Positions 37,048 through 44,701 of a stretch of 64,000 bases of DNA are shown here, piece by piece. The translations under genes were made by a program, and so were the position numbers. This DNA comes from Desulfarculaceae bacterium (GTDB lineage: Bacteria; Desulfobacterota; Desulfarculia; Desulfarculales; Desulfarculaceae). Numbering within the stretch: position 1 is the stretch's first letter; every line of letters starts with the position of its first letter. The notes under the pieces were generated by a model. That model saw nothing but the letters and a program-made list of their open reading frames with translations. It searched no databases and was not told the origin of the DNA. The stretch lies in contig JAIPEN010000005.1 of assembly GCA_021737145.1 (NCBI GenBank), positions 186,001 through 250,000 of the forward strand, given 5' to 3'.

Positions 37048-37347
37048 TCAACAGGCCTCGGCCGAGGTGTCGTTCAGTTCGTAGTTGAAGTAATCGCCGC
37101 TCTTGGCGCCCTCGTTGACCTTGCCGTACTTGCGCATGGCCGCCAGGTACCACAGGGTTTCCTTGGGGCTCAGGCCGGTGTCCTGGGCTATCTCCAGGGG
37201 AGTGGCCGGGCCTTGGGCCAGGCGCCCGGCGATCAGGCCGATCTTCTTTTTCTGTTGCTTGGCCTGGGCCGCGTTGGCCTTGTTGGCCTCGGCCCGCGAC
37301 TGCTTCAGGGCCTTTAGGGCCGCCTTGCGTTCTTCGGGCTGCATCAT
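37048..37347 (-). CDS. Small winged-helix-like protein of the Hdr operon
   Basis: A 99-aa basic protein starting at 37347 (AAGGAG upstream), its start overlapping the HdrA-like gene stop by 4 bp. The first 40 residues are Lys/Ala/Gln-rich and helical. The second half (ATPLEIAQDTGLSPKETLWYLAAMRKYGKV, with helix motif LSPKETLWYLA) looks like a winged helix. It could be a DNA-binding protein, or a small structural subunit of the Hdr complex, given that it is tucked tightly between complex genes. I cannot choose between these. Confidence 0.7.
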   Translation of the reverse strand: MMQPEERKAALKALKQSRAEANKANAAQAKQQKKKIGLIAGRLAQGPATPLEIAQDTGLSPKETLWYLAAMRKYGKVNEGAKSGDYFNYELNDTSAEAC

Positions 37348-39245
37348 GCTTTCGCTCCTTGCCCCGCGGTCTGGGCCACGATGGCGTCGACCATGGCCTC
37401 GTATTGGCCCAGGGTCCAGCCGTTGAGTTCGATGGCGTCCTGCTCGCACACGGCCACGCACACCCCGCAACCCATGCACAGGGCCGGATTGACCTGGGCC
37501 CGCTTGCCGTCGGGCGTGTCGATCATCTCGATGGCCCCATCGGAAAGGCAGGCCTCCACGCAGGCGCCGGAACCCACGCACTTGGCCTGGTCGATCTGGG
37601 CCACGAAGGGATCCAGCTCCACCTGCCCGGCGCTGAGGATGGCTCCGGCCTTGGCCGCCGCCGCCCCGGCCGCGTTGGCCACCTCGCTGGTGTCCATGGG
37701 GGCCTGGCAGGTGCCGGCCAGATAGATGCCCGCGGCGGGCAGCTCCACCGGCCTGAGCTTGGGATGCACCTCCAGCAGGAAGCGGTCCGCCCCCACCGGC
37801 AGCTTCATCTTGTCCACCAGGCCCTGGTTGTCCCGGGGCTCCATGCCCACGGCCAGCACCACCAGGTCCACCCCCAAGGCCAGTTCCTCGCCGGCCAGGA
37901 GCTGGTCCGGCACGGTGACGGTCAGGGCGCTGTCCTCGCCGCCGGCCTCGATGCGGGGCGGGGCCTCGGGCGCGAAGCGGGCGAAGACCACCCCCGCGCG
38001 CCCGGCGTTCAGGTAGTAGTCCTCCTGGCCCCGGCCATAGGTGCGAATGTCGCGGTAGAGCTCGAACACGCTGGTCTCCGGGAACTTCTCGCGAAGCTCG
38101 CAGGCCGCTTGCAGGCTGGCCGTGCAGCACACCCGGGAGCAGTGCTCGTTGAGCGTCCCGCCGGGGGCGGGCTGGTGAATGCCCGGAATCTGGCGGCTGC
38201 CCACGCAGTGGATCAGGGCCAGGCTGTTCACCGTCTTGCCGTTGACCACTAGCTGTTCGCCGCCGCCGGTCTCGCCGGCCATGATCTGGATCAGCTCGGG
38301 CAGGGTGATCACCTCGGCCAGATCGCCGTAGCCGTACTCGCCCTGGGGCGGGGTGTAGTGCTCGAAGCCGGTGGCCAATACCACGGCCCCGGAGGTGAGC
38401 TCCACCTCCTCGGAAGCCTCGGGCGGCTGATCCGCCCACACCCCCACAAAGGGCAAAAACTGGCCCGGCGAGGCATCGCCGATGCGGCTCAGGCGCTCCT
38501 GGTCCTGACCGCTGGGCGGAGTGCGTTGCAGCTTGAGCTTGAAGCTGCCCACGTAGCCGGAGTATTCGGCCAGCTCGGAGCAGGTGTAGACCGTGATGCG
38601 ATCGTCGTGCAGCACCTGGGCGGCCAGGGCGCTAAGCAGCTCGCCGGCCGCCTCGCCGCTGGGGAAGGTCTTGTCCAGTTGGGACACCTGGCCCCCCAGG
38701 AAGGGGCTCTTTTCCACCAGGGCCACATTGAGCCCCTGGGCGGCCAGGTCGCGGGCCGCGCTCATGCCGGCCACGCCGCCGCCGATCACCGTGGCGTGGG
38801 CCTCGGCCTCCACCCGGATGGGCTCCAGGGGCTCCAGCTCGCCGGCCTTGCCCACCGCGGCCGCCACCAGGGCGGCGGCCTTGTCCGTGGCCCCGGGGCC
38901 GTGGTGCACCCAGGAGACCTGCTCGCGGATGTTGGCGTGTTCGTAGAGGTATGGGTTCATGCCCGCCCTGGTGATGGCCCCCCGGAAGGTGGCCTCGTGC
39001 AGGGCCGGGGCGCAGGAGGCCACCACGATGCGGTTGACCTTGCCCGCTTCGATGTCCTCGATGATCATTTCCTGGCCCGGGTCGGAGCACATGAAGCTGT
39101 TTTCGCGGGCCACGGCCACGTTGGCCAGGCCGCCAGCCTGCTCCACCACCTTGTCGATCTCCACGTGATCGGAGATGTTGCCCCCGCAGTGGCAGACATA
39201 CACCCCGATCTTGGGAGCCTCTTGGCCGGAATTAAGCTTGCTCAT
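37344..39245 (-). CDS. HdrA-like flavin and iron-sulfur protein, long form
   Basis: This 633-aa protein has the full HdrA N-terminus: VCHCGGNI with C18 and C20, NSFMCSDPGQ, and ASCAPALHEATFR. An FAD-binding domain follows (VIGGGVAGMSAARDLA, near residue 153), then LIHCVGSRQIPG and HCSRVCCTASLQAA. The C-terminal ferredoxin domain has a complete second cluster (CMGCGVCVAVC). The first is unusual: C556-V-G-S559-G-A-C562-V-E-A-C566, where serine (TCC codon, 37569-37571) replaces the expected second cysteine. HdrA is the flavin site of electron bifurcation. Here it would be the core electron hub between the MvhD-like and HdrD-like partners. Confidence 0.92.
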   Translation of the reverse strand: MSKLNSGQEAPKIGVYVCHCGGNISDHVEIDKVVEQAGGLANVAVARENSFMCSDPGQEMIIEDIEAGKVNRIVVASCAPALHEATFRGAITRAGMNPYLYEHANIREQVSWVHHGPGATDKAAALVAAAVGKAGELEPLEPIRVEAEAHATVIGGGVAGMSAARDLAAQGLNVALVEKSPFLGGQVSQLDKTFPSGEAAGELLSALAAQVLHDDRITVYTCSELAEYSGYVGSFKLKLQRTPPSGQDQERLSRIGDASPGQFLPFVGVWADQPPEASEEVELTSGAVVLATGFEHYTPPQGEYGYGDLAEVITLPELIQIMAGETGGGEQLVVNGKTVNSLALIHCVGSRQIPGIHQPAPGGTLNEHCSRVCCTASLQAACELREKFPETSVFELYRDIRTYGRGQEDYYLNAGRAGVVFARFAPEAPPRIEAGGEDSALTVTVPDQLLAGEELALGVDLVVLAVGMEPRDNQGLVDKMKLPVGADRFLLEVHPKLRPVELPAAGIYLAGTCQAPMDTSEVANAAGAAAAKAGAILSAGQVELDPFVAQIDQAKCVGSGACVEACLSDGAIEMIDTPDGKRAQVNPALCMGCGVCVAVCEQDAIELNGWTLGQYEAMVDAIVAQTAGQGAKA

Positions 39246-39265
39246 TTATTCGTCTCCCATCCGCT

Positions 39266-40576
39266 CTAGGCCGCCGCCTGGCCGCCGCGCTTGGCGGCCA
39301 TGTACTTGGCCGCGCCCAGGGCGGCCGCGCCGGCCTCGGCGATGCTGTCCACGATGTCCTTGGGTCCGGCCGCCACGCCGCAGGTGAAGATCCCCGCCGC
39401 CTCGGTGAGGGTGGGGGCCAGCTTGGGTTGAGGCACCATGACAAAGCCGTCGTCCGCCGCGCTCACCGGCACGATCTCCTCGGGCGAGAAGGCGGGCAGC
39501 ATGGCCAGGGACATCACCACCAGGTCGTGCTCGCGGCTAACCGCGCCGGTGCCGCCTTCCTGGTCCTCGTAGCGCAGCACCACCGATCCGTCGGGATTGT
39601 TGCCCGCGATGACGGGCTTGGCCTTGACGAACTCCACGCCCATGGCCTTGGCGTTCTGGAAGAACTGCTCGTAGTTTTTGCCAAAGGCCCGGATGTCCAT
39701 GTAGTAGATGGTCAGGTCGGCCAGGGGCAGAGCGCCGGAGAGCAGCATGGCCTGCTTGATGGCGTACATGCAGCACACCCGCGAGCAGTAGGGCTTGCCC
39801 AGTTGCAGATCGCGGCTGCCCGCGCACTGCACAAAGGCGATGGACTCGGGCTCCTTGCCGTCGCCGGGCCTCAGCACCCGCATGTAGGGGCCATGGGGGG
39901 CCAACAGGCGCTCCATCTGCAAGCTGGAGATCACGTTGTCGCCCAGGCCGGGCGCGCCGTAGGCCCGCTGGGGGAAGTCGGTCATCAGCTCGAAGCCGGT
40001 GGAGAGCACCATGGTCTCGGCCTGGATGACGAACTCCTGTTCCTGCTGAAGCTGGTCCACCGCGCCGGTGGGGCACACCGAGGAGCATTTGCCGCACATC
40101 ATGCAGTGCTCGCGGTCGATCAGCGCCAGCTGGGGGATGGCGTTGGAAAAGGGGATGTAGATGGCCTTGCGGGCGGTGAAGCCGCCCTGCTCGTGGTCGT
40201 CCACCATCACCGGACACTCGTACTCGCACTGTCGGCAGCCGATGCACTTGTCCGGGTCCACATAGCGGGGGAGCTGGGTGACCCGGGCCTCCAGCTTGCC
40301 GTCCACCCGCTGGGCCCCTTCCAGGCGGCACATGGTGAACAGGGTGATATTGGGGTGATGGGCCGCGGCGGCCATCTTGGGGGTGGTGATGCAGGAGGCG
40401 CAGTCCAGGGTGGGAAACACCTTGGACAAGCGGATCATCTGGCCGCCGATGGTGGCGTCGCGCTCCAGCACCGCCACCTGATAGCCGGCGTCGGCCAGGT
40501 CCAGGGCCGCGGCCAGCCCGGCTATGCCGCCGCCCAGCACCAGGCTGTCGAATTTTTGGGTTTCATTGCTTGGCAT
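39266..40576 (-). CDS. HdrA/QmoA-like flavin and iron-sulfur protein, short form
   Basis: A 436-aa second HdrA-type protein, starting at ATG 40576. FAD loop VLGGGIAGLAAAL (near residue 13) is followed by the HdrA-diagnostic KVFPTLDCASCITTPKM. Two 4Fe-4S motifs come next (CIGCRQCEYEC and CMMCGKCSSVC), then FVQCAGSRDLQ and YCSRVCCMYAI. It lacks the CHCGGNI N-terminus of the long form. Paired HdrA-like proteins are known in the Qmo complex of sulfate reducers, but no QmoC-type membrane subunit is present here. It sits 20 bp upstream of the long HdrA gene and probably forms a heterodimer with it. Confidence 0.92.
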   Translation of the reverse strand: MPSNETQKFDSLVLGGGIAGLAAALDLADAGYQVAVLERDATIGGQMIRLSKVFPTLDCASCITTPKMAAAAHHPNITLFTMCRLEGAQRVDGKLEARVTQLPRYVDPDKCIGCRQCEYECPVMVDDHEQGGFTARKAIYIPFSNAIPQLALIDREHCMMCGKCSSVCPTGAVDQLQQEQEFVIQAETMVLSTGFELMTDFPQRAYGAPGLGDNVISSLQMERLLAPHGPYMRVLRPGDGKEPESIAFVQCAGSRDLQLGKPYCSRVCCMYAIKQAMLLSGALPLADLTIYYMDIRAFGKNYEQFFQNAKAMGVEFVKAKPVIAGNNPDGSVVLRYEDQEGGTGAVSREHDLVVMSLAMLPAFSPEEIVPVSAADDGFVMVPQPKLAPTLTEAAGIFTCGVAAGPKDIVDSIAEAGAAALGAAKYMAAKRGGQAAA

Positions 40577-40600
40577 TTCCCACAATCCCTTTCCGGCCGC

Positions 40601-41023
40601 TCAGGCCGCCTTGGCCTCGCTGCCCGGGGCTCCCAACTCGGCGATCACCTCGTTCATCTGGTTCACCTCCTTGAGGAAGGCGCGGTTGCACACCGTGCAG
40701 ATGGCGGTGAGGCGCAGGCGCCGGATATCCAGGCCCTTTTCCTTCATCAGGACGTAGATGCGGTCCAACCGCTTGGCCAGAGCCGGATAGGCCCCCTCGT
40801 AGGGGCACTCCACTCCGCAGGACATGATGATGATTCCCCCGACGCCCTTGTCGAAGCAGTCCAGATAGAACTTCTCCGGGAACAGGGCCGGGGTGGGGGT
40901 GCGGATGATGTAGGTGTTGTCCGGGTAATTCTGATGGGCCTGGCCCACCGAGTTGGCTCCGGGATAGGAGCAGTCCTCGGTGGCCAGGATCAGGATGGGA
41001 TGTTTTTGCGCGCAGGCGTCCAT
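40601..41023 (-). CDS. MvhD/FrhD-like hydrogenase iron-sulfur subunit family protein
   Basis: The 140-aa protein aligns by eye with MvhD, the adaptor that passes electrons into HdrA. DCSYPGANSVGQAHQNYP, IMSCGVECPYEG and CTVCNRAFLKEV match the family pattern. However, the first cysteine of the usual CNWCSYAGAD motif is absent (TED-C18), and the MCSGRVDP motif is replaced by TPTPALFPE. So two expected 2Fe-2S ligands are missing, while C56, C69, C73, C109 and C112 remain. It may have lost or re-arranged its cluster. No hydrogenase genes are adjacent, so the electron donor is probably another dehydrogenase. Confidence 0.82.
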   Translation of the reverse strand: MDACAQKHPILILATEDCSYPGANSVGQAHQNYPDNTYIIRTPTPALFPEKFYLDCFDKGVGGIIIMSCGVECPYEGAYPALAKRLDRIYVLMKEKGLDIRRLRLTAICTVCNRAFLKEVNQMNEVIAELGAPGSEAKAA

Positions 41024-41028
41024 GGCAT

Positions 41029-41283
41029 TTACTTCTGGCGGCGGACGAAGATGCGCTCGTAGCCGTCGGCCTCGGCATGACCCATGTAGTCGTGGCCCAC
41101 CTTGTTGGCCCAGATGGGGATGTCGTCCTTGGTGCCCGGGTCGTTGGAGAGAATTTCAAGGACCTCGCCGACTATCACGCTGGCGATGGCCTTTTTGGCC
41201 TCCAGCAGGGGACCGGGGCAGGCGCTGCCGCGGGCGTCCACGGTGGAAGCCGCGCTGGGAACTTCGCTGAGCAACTGAGACAT
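41029..41283 (-). CDS. tusA: TusA-family sulfur carrier protein
   Basis: An 84-aa protein with the TusA fold and the catalytic CPGP motif at DARGSACPGPLLEAKKAI, followed by GEVLEILSNDPGTKDDIP. The cysteine carries persulfide sulfur and hands it to partners such as DsrE. It is the second gene of the sigma54-driven operon, 5 bp before the MvhD-like gene. It links sulfur transfer to the Hdr-type redox proteins, as in the sHdr sulfur-oxidation systems, although the gene set here is different. Confidence 0.92.
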   Translation of the reverse strand: MSQLLSEVPSAASTVDARGSACPGPLLEAKKAIASVIVGEVLEILSNDPGTKDDIPIWANKVGHDYMGHAEADGYERIFVRRQK

Positions 41284-41301
41284 GATTTTCCTCCTAGTGA
41301 T

Positions 41302-41577
41302 TTAGGTAGTGACTTGCGGTTTGACTTGGACGGGGCCCCGCCGCACGTAAAGGCGCACCCCGCCGCCCTGGGGAGTGGTCATGAGAATCTCGCCCCGCAG
41401 ATGCAGGATGCGGGGGAGGTCGATGGCCAACTGGGGGTCGCTGATGCTCACCTCCAGCACCTGGCCCGGCTCCAACTGCTCCACCGCCTGCTCGGCGCAA
41501 AGAATGGACCAGGCGGCGCTTTGCCCCTGGGTGTCGATGCGGGCGGCGATGTCGAAGCTGTCTTCTGGGTGGGACAT
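41302..41577 (-). CDS. TusA-fold paralogue lacking the CPxP active site
   Basis: This 91-aa protein is the first gene of the operon (ribosome site GGGAGG). Its pattern follows TusA: ARIDTQGQSAAWSILCAEQAVEQL, then GQVLEVSISDPQLAIDLPR, then a final RLYVRRG strand. The CPxP motif is replaced by AAWS; its only cysteine (in SILCAEQ) lies four to five residues later on the helix. It may be a regulatory or structural partner of the true TusA next door, or a carrier using a different cysteine. The family assignment rests on pattern similarity only. Confidence 0.65.
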   Translation of the reverse strand: MSHPEDSFDIAARIDTQGQSAAWSILCAEQAVEQLEPGQVLEVSISDPQLAIDLPRILHLRGEILMTTPQGGGVRLYVRRGPVQVKPQVTT

Positions 41578-41610
41578 GGGCCAAACCTCCCTGGGTTGCC
41601 CCCCTATAGA

Positions 41611-41625
41611 GCAAGAGCGATGCCA
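41611..41625 (-). promoter_or_regulatory. Sigma54 (-24/-12) promoter of the Hdr/TusA operon
   Basis: On the minus strand, TGGCAT-CGCTC-TTGC (plus-strand 41611-41625) matches the sigma54 consensus TGGCAC-N5-TTGC with exact spacing and one mismatch. Transcription would start near 41600, 23 bases before the first start codon and just ahead of the GGGAGG ribosome site (41586-41591). The divergent gene encodes a sigma54 activator, which supports the call. The AT-rich 130 bp between the promoter and that gene would hold activator sites; GTTA-N4-TAAC at 41741-41752 is one candidate. Confidence 0.82.
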
Positions 41626-41764
41626 AAAAAGCTGATATTTTTTTAGACAATAATTACCGGAAGTTAAGCTTTTAGATCCCGCGAGGGCTTACGCGGCGTT
41701 TACTTAAATCCGCAACTCATGTTAAGAGGAGTGAACAAACGTTACCTTTAACAGGCGGGCGAAC

Positions 41765-43168
41765 ATGACCAGCCAGGACGGCCGCGAAGAGTACAACCAA
41801 TACTGGCGCACGGTGATCAACACCATGCAGGACGGGCTGATGGTGGTGGACCCGGGCGGGCTCATCGTCAGCGTGAATCCGGCCTTTGCCGAGCTGACCG
41901 GCTACACCCCCGACGAGCTGGTGGGCCAGCCCTGCTCCCTGCTGGAATGCGATTCCTGCGACTATCCCCGCGACCAGTCGGGCCAGCCCCGCTGCGGCCT
42001 TTTCCGGGAAGGAGCCATCAAGCGCTGCCGTTGCACCCTGCGCAAAAAAGACGGCTCGCCCCTGTATGTGGTCAAAAACGCGGCGGTGATCCCCGGCCCC
42101 ACCGGCGAGCCCATGGGCGGGGTGGAGACCCTCACCGACCTCAGCGAGGTGGTGGCCCGGGAGCGGGAGCTGGTGAGCCTCAGGCGCCAGATGGCCATGG
42201 ACCAGGAGTTTCAGGGCATGGTGGGGCGGGCTCCGGCCATGCTGCGTCTGTTCAGCCTGGTCGAGAGCGCGGCCGACTCCGACGCGCCGGTGCTCATCAG
42301 CGGGGAGAGCGGCACGGGCAAGGAGATGGTGGCCGAGGCCCTGCACCGCCTGGGCCGCCGCGCCTCGGGGCCCCTGATCAAGGTCAACTGCGCGGCGCTC
42401 AATGAAAACATCCTGGAGAGCGAGCTGTTCGGCCATGTGAAGGGGGCCTTCACCGGGGCGGACGCCCGGCGCATGGGCCGCTTCGAGGCGGCCAAGGGAG
42501 GCGACTTCTTTTTGGACGAGGTGGGCGACCTGCCGCCCTCCACCCAGGTGAAGCTGCTCCGGGTGCTGCAGGAGAAGGTCATCGAGCGGGTGGGAGACCA
42601 CCAGCCCATCCCGGTGGACGTGCGCATCATCTCGGCCACCCACCGCGACTTGCGTGAACTGGTGGCCCAGGGCCGCTTCCGCGAGGACCTCTACTACCGG
42701 GTGGCCGTGGTGCCCATCTCCACCCCGGCCCTGCGTCAGCGCCGCCAGGACGTGCCCCTGCTGGTGGAGACCTTTTTGAAGCGCGTCCTGTCCCGCAGCG
42801 GCAAGGACATACAGGGGGTGGACCGCGCGGCCATGGACCTGATGATGGCCTATGACTGGCCGGGCAACGTGCGCGAGCTCTTGAACGCCCTGGAGTACGC
42901 GGTGGTGCTATGCCCCGGCGGCCTGATTTTGCCAGGGCATCTGCCCGAGACCCTGCAGGGCGCGCCGGATGCCCCGGCCCCGCCCATGGCCCCGGCCCGA
43001 AGCGCGGCCCAGGGTGGCGAGTCCGGCGAGCGGGAGCGCATCATCGAGGCCCTGCGGCAGAGCAACGGCCGCCGGGAAGAGGCGGCCAGCCTGCTGGGCA
43101 TCAGCCGGGTGACTCTGTGGAAGAAGATGAAGAAGCACCAGATCGAAGTGGAGAACTTATTCCGCTGA
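41765..43168 (+). CDS. Sigma54-dependent activator with cysteine-rich PAS sensor domain
   Basis: The 467-aa protein has an N-terminal PAS domain (about 12-130), a sigma54 AAA+ domain (about 145-375; Walker A GESGTGKE, loop GAFTGA, DWPGNVRELLNAL) and a Fis-type helix-turn-helix (EEAASLLGISRVTLWKKM). There is no receiver domain. The PAS domain carries six cysteines within 34 residues (C57, C62, C65, C77, C88, C90). This suggests an iron-sulfur cluster or thiol-based redox or sulfur sensing. It is transcribed divergently from the Hdr/TusA operon, whose sigma54 promoter it very likely activates. Its 3' end overlaps the convergent fdhE gene by 12 bp. Confidence 0.93.
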   Translation: MTSQDGREEYNQYWRTVINTMQDGLMVVDPGGLIVSVNPAFAELTGYTPDELVGQPCSLLECDSCDYPRDQSGQPRCGLFREGAIKRCRCTLRKKDGSPLYVVKNAAVIPGPTGEPMGGVETLTDLSEVVARERELVSLRRQMAMDQEFQGMVGRAPAMLRLFSLVESAADSDAPVLISGESGTGKEMVAEALHRLGRRASGPLIKVNCAALNENILESELFGHVKGAFTGADARRMGRFEAAKGGDFFLDEVGDLPPSTQVKLLRVLQEKVIERVGDHQPIPVDVRIISATHRDLRELVAQGRFREDLYYRVAVVPISTPALRQRRQDVPLLVETFLKRVLSRSGKDIQGVDRAAMDLMMAYDWPGNVRELLNALEYAVVLCPGGLILPGHLPETLQGAPDAPAPPMAPARSAAQGGESGERERIIEALRQSNGRREEAASLLGISRVTLWKKMKKHQIEVENLFR

Positions 43169-44053
43169 GCCCAGCTGGTTCCAGGGGGTGACGGCGGCCG
43201 GGACCAGGCCCCTTTCCCGGGCCACCAGATCCAGGTGCACCAGGCCCAGGGCGGCCGCCGCCCACATGGGCTTTTGATCCAGGCCGCGCAGGTCCAGGGT
43301 GAGCAGGTATTTGCCGCAGGCGGTGCAATAATCCACCCGCTCCCGCTCTTGGCCCTCGGCGAAAAAGAACTCCCGCTTTTCCGGGTCCTGGTTGCCGCAC
43401 ACCGGGCAAGCCATGCGCGCGAAGCGCCAGTGATGGGCGCAGCAAGAACAGCGCAGCCAGCGCTGCCCGCCCTCCCCTTGCAGAAAGGCCAACTCGGGCA
43501 GGGCCCCGCAGATGGGGCAGCAGCCCTGGCTCCACTCCCGGCCTTGCAGCAAAGGCGCCAGGCCAACAGCCCGCTGCTCCAGCAGGGGTTTGGCCAGGGC
43601 CAGGAGCATGAAGCCCAGGACCTCGGGCGATACGCCGGCCCCCTCGGCCAAGCCCCCGCACCCGGCCTGCTCGCCGTCCAGCAAGGCCAGAAGGCACTCT
43701 TCAGTTCGCGGAGCCTGTCCGGGCAGGGCCGAGGCCAAGGCCGCGACCTCCCCGCGCAAGGCCGGGAGGCCCTGCTCCAGGGCGGGCAGGATGGCCGGAG
43801 CCGCATCGCGCAGATATCCCGTCAGGTCCAGGCCGTCCAGCAGCGCCGCACCCGGGGCCAGGGGCACGCCCGCGGCCAGGCGGGAGGCGTCGATTTCCGG
43901 TTGGGGCTCGGTCAAGGGCGGCAGTCCGTCCTTGACCAGGGCTTGCTGGATCAGCAGCGGGCCAAAGGCCGCGACCACCCCGGCCAGGGCCGGGGTCTTG
44001 TCCACCAGGCCATCCAGGTAGGAGCGCAGCCGTGCTTCGGGATCGGGACGCAC
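43157..44053 (-). CDS. fdhE: Formate dehydrogenase accessory protein FdhE
   Basis: A 298-aa protein with a helical N-terminal half and a rubredoxin-like zinc/iron-binding C-terminal half. The latter has four CxxC units (CPIC, CSCC, CPVC and CTAC) between about residues 180 and 255. FdhE is needed for maturation or assembly of respiratory formate dehydrogenases. It is encoded 6 bp after fdhB and completes the fdhA-fdhB-fdhE unit. Confidence 0.92.
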   Translation of the reverse strand: MRPDPEARLRSYLDGLVDKTPALAGVVAAFGPLLIQQALVKDGLPPLTEPQPEIDASRLAAGVPLAPGAALLDGLDLTGYLRDAAPAILPALEQGLPALRGEVAALASALPGQAPRTEECLLALLDGEQAGCGGLAEGAGVSPEVLGFMLLALAKPLLEQRAVGLAPLLQGREWSQGCCPICGALPELAFLQGEGGQRWLRCSCCAHHWRFARMACPVCGNQDPEKREFFFAEGQERERVDYCTACGKYLLTLDLRGLDQKPMWAAAALGLVHLDLVARERGLVPAAVTPWNQLGSAE

Positions 44054-44059
44054 GCTCTC

Positions 44060-44701
44060 TCAGGCCTCGGCCAGCTCGAAGTAGGTGTCCGGGTCGTCGG
44101 TGACGATGTAGACCACCCGCACGTCCTGGGGATTGAGCGCCCTGGCCTTGGGATAGTGCTTTTTCAGCTCCACCACCCTCAGAGCCACCTTGTGCAAGAT
44201 CCGTCTGCGGTCGCCGAAGTGCAGGGCCCCGGTGGGGCAGGCCTGCACACAGGCCGGGACCATATTGTCCCGTAGCCGGTCGATGCACATGTCGCACTTG
44301 CACAGCACCTTGCTGCGCGGGTCCTGGCGGGGGATGTTGTAGGGGCAGCCTTCACGCACCGCCCGGTAGTTGAGCTTGCGGGTGCCCTGGGTGTAGAGCA
44401 CCGCCCCGGTGCGCTTGTCCTGCACGATGGAGTTGTTCTGGTCGCCGGCCATGCAGCCCGGGTCCAGGCAGTGGCGGCAGGAGTCGGAAAAAAAGTGCCA
44501 ATAGGGCTTGCCGTCTTCTTTGCGACCCTCGGCGAAGCGCACCAGCTTGTAGGTGTCGGCCGAAAGGTCCGGCGGGTTCTGGTAGGTGCCGGTCTGCTTG
44601 GTCTTGGTGCCGGGCAGGCCGTGCCATTGCTTGCAGGCCACCTGGCAGCCCCGGCAGGCGGTGCACAGCGAGGTGTCCACGATCATCGACTTACCCTGCA
44701 T
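44060..44701 (-). CDS. fdhB: Formate dehydrogenase iron-sulfur (beta) subunit
   Basis: The 213-aa subunit (start ATG 44701, GGAGGAGGC upstream) holds several 4Fe-4S motifs: CTACRGCQVAC, CRHCLDPGC, CKCDMCIDR and CVQACPTGA. It lacks a C-terminal transmembrane helix. It passes electrons from FdhA to periplasmic cytochromes, as in the soluble FdhAB enzymes of Desulfovibrio. It has no signal peptide and would be exported with FdhA through the Tat pathway. Its start overlaps the fdhA stop by 11 bp. Confidence 0.94.
   Translation of the reverse strand: MQGKSMIVDTSLCTACRGCQVACKQWHGLPGTKTKQTGTYQNPPDLSADTYKLVRFAEGRKEDGKPYWHFFSDSCRHCLDPGCMAGDQNNSIVQDKRTGAVLYTQGTRKLNYRAVREGCPYNIPRQDPRSKVLCKCDMCIDRLRDNMVPACVQACPTGALHFGDRRRILHKVALRVVELKKHYPKARALNPQDVRVVYIVTDDPDTYFELAEA

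Noticed and set aside
34749..41577. Classical Qmo or methanogen Hdr-Mvh complex
   Set aside because: There is no QmoC-type membrane subunit and no hydrogenase genes, while TusA, DsrE and DUF1638 are present, so neither known complex fits.
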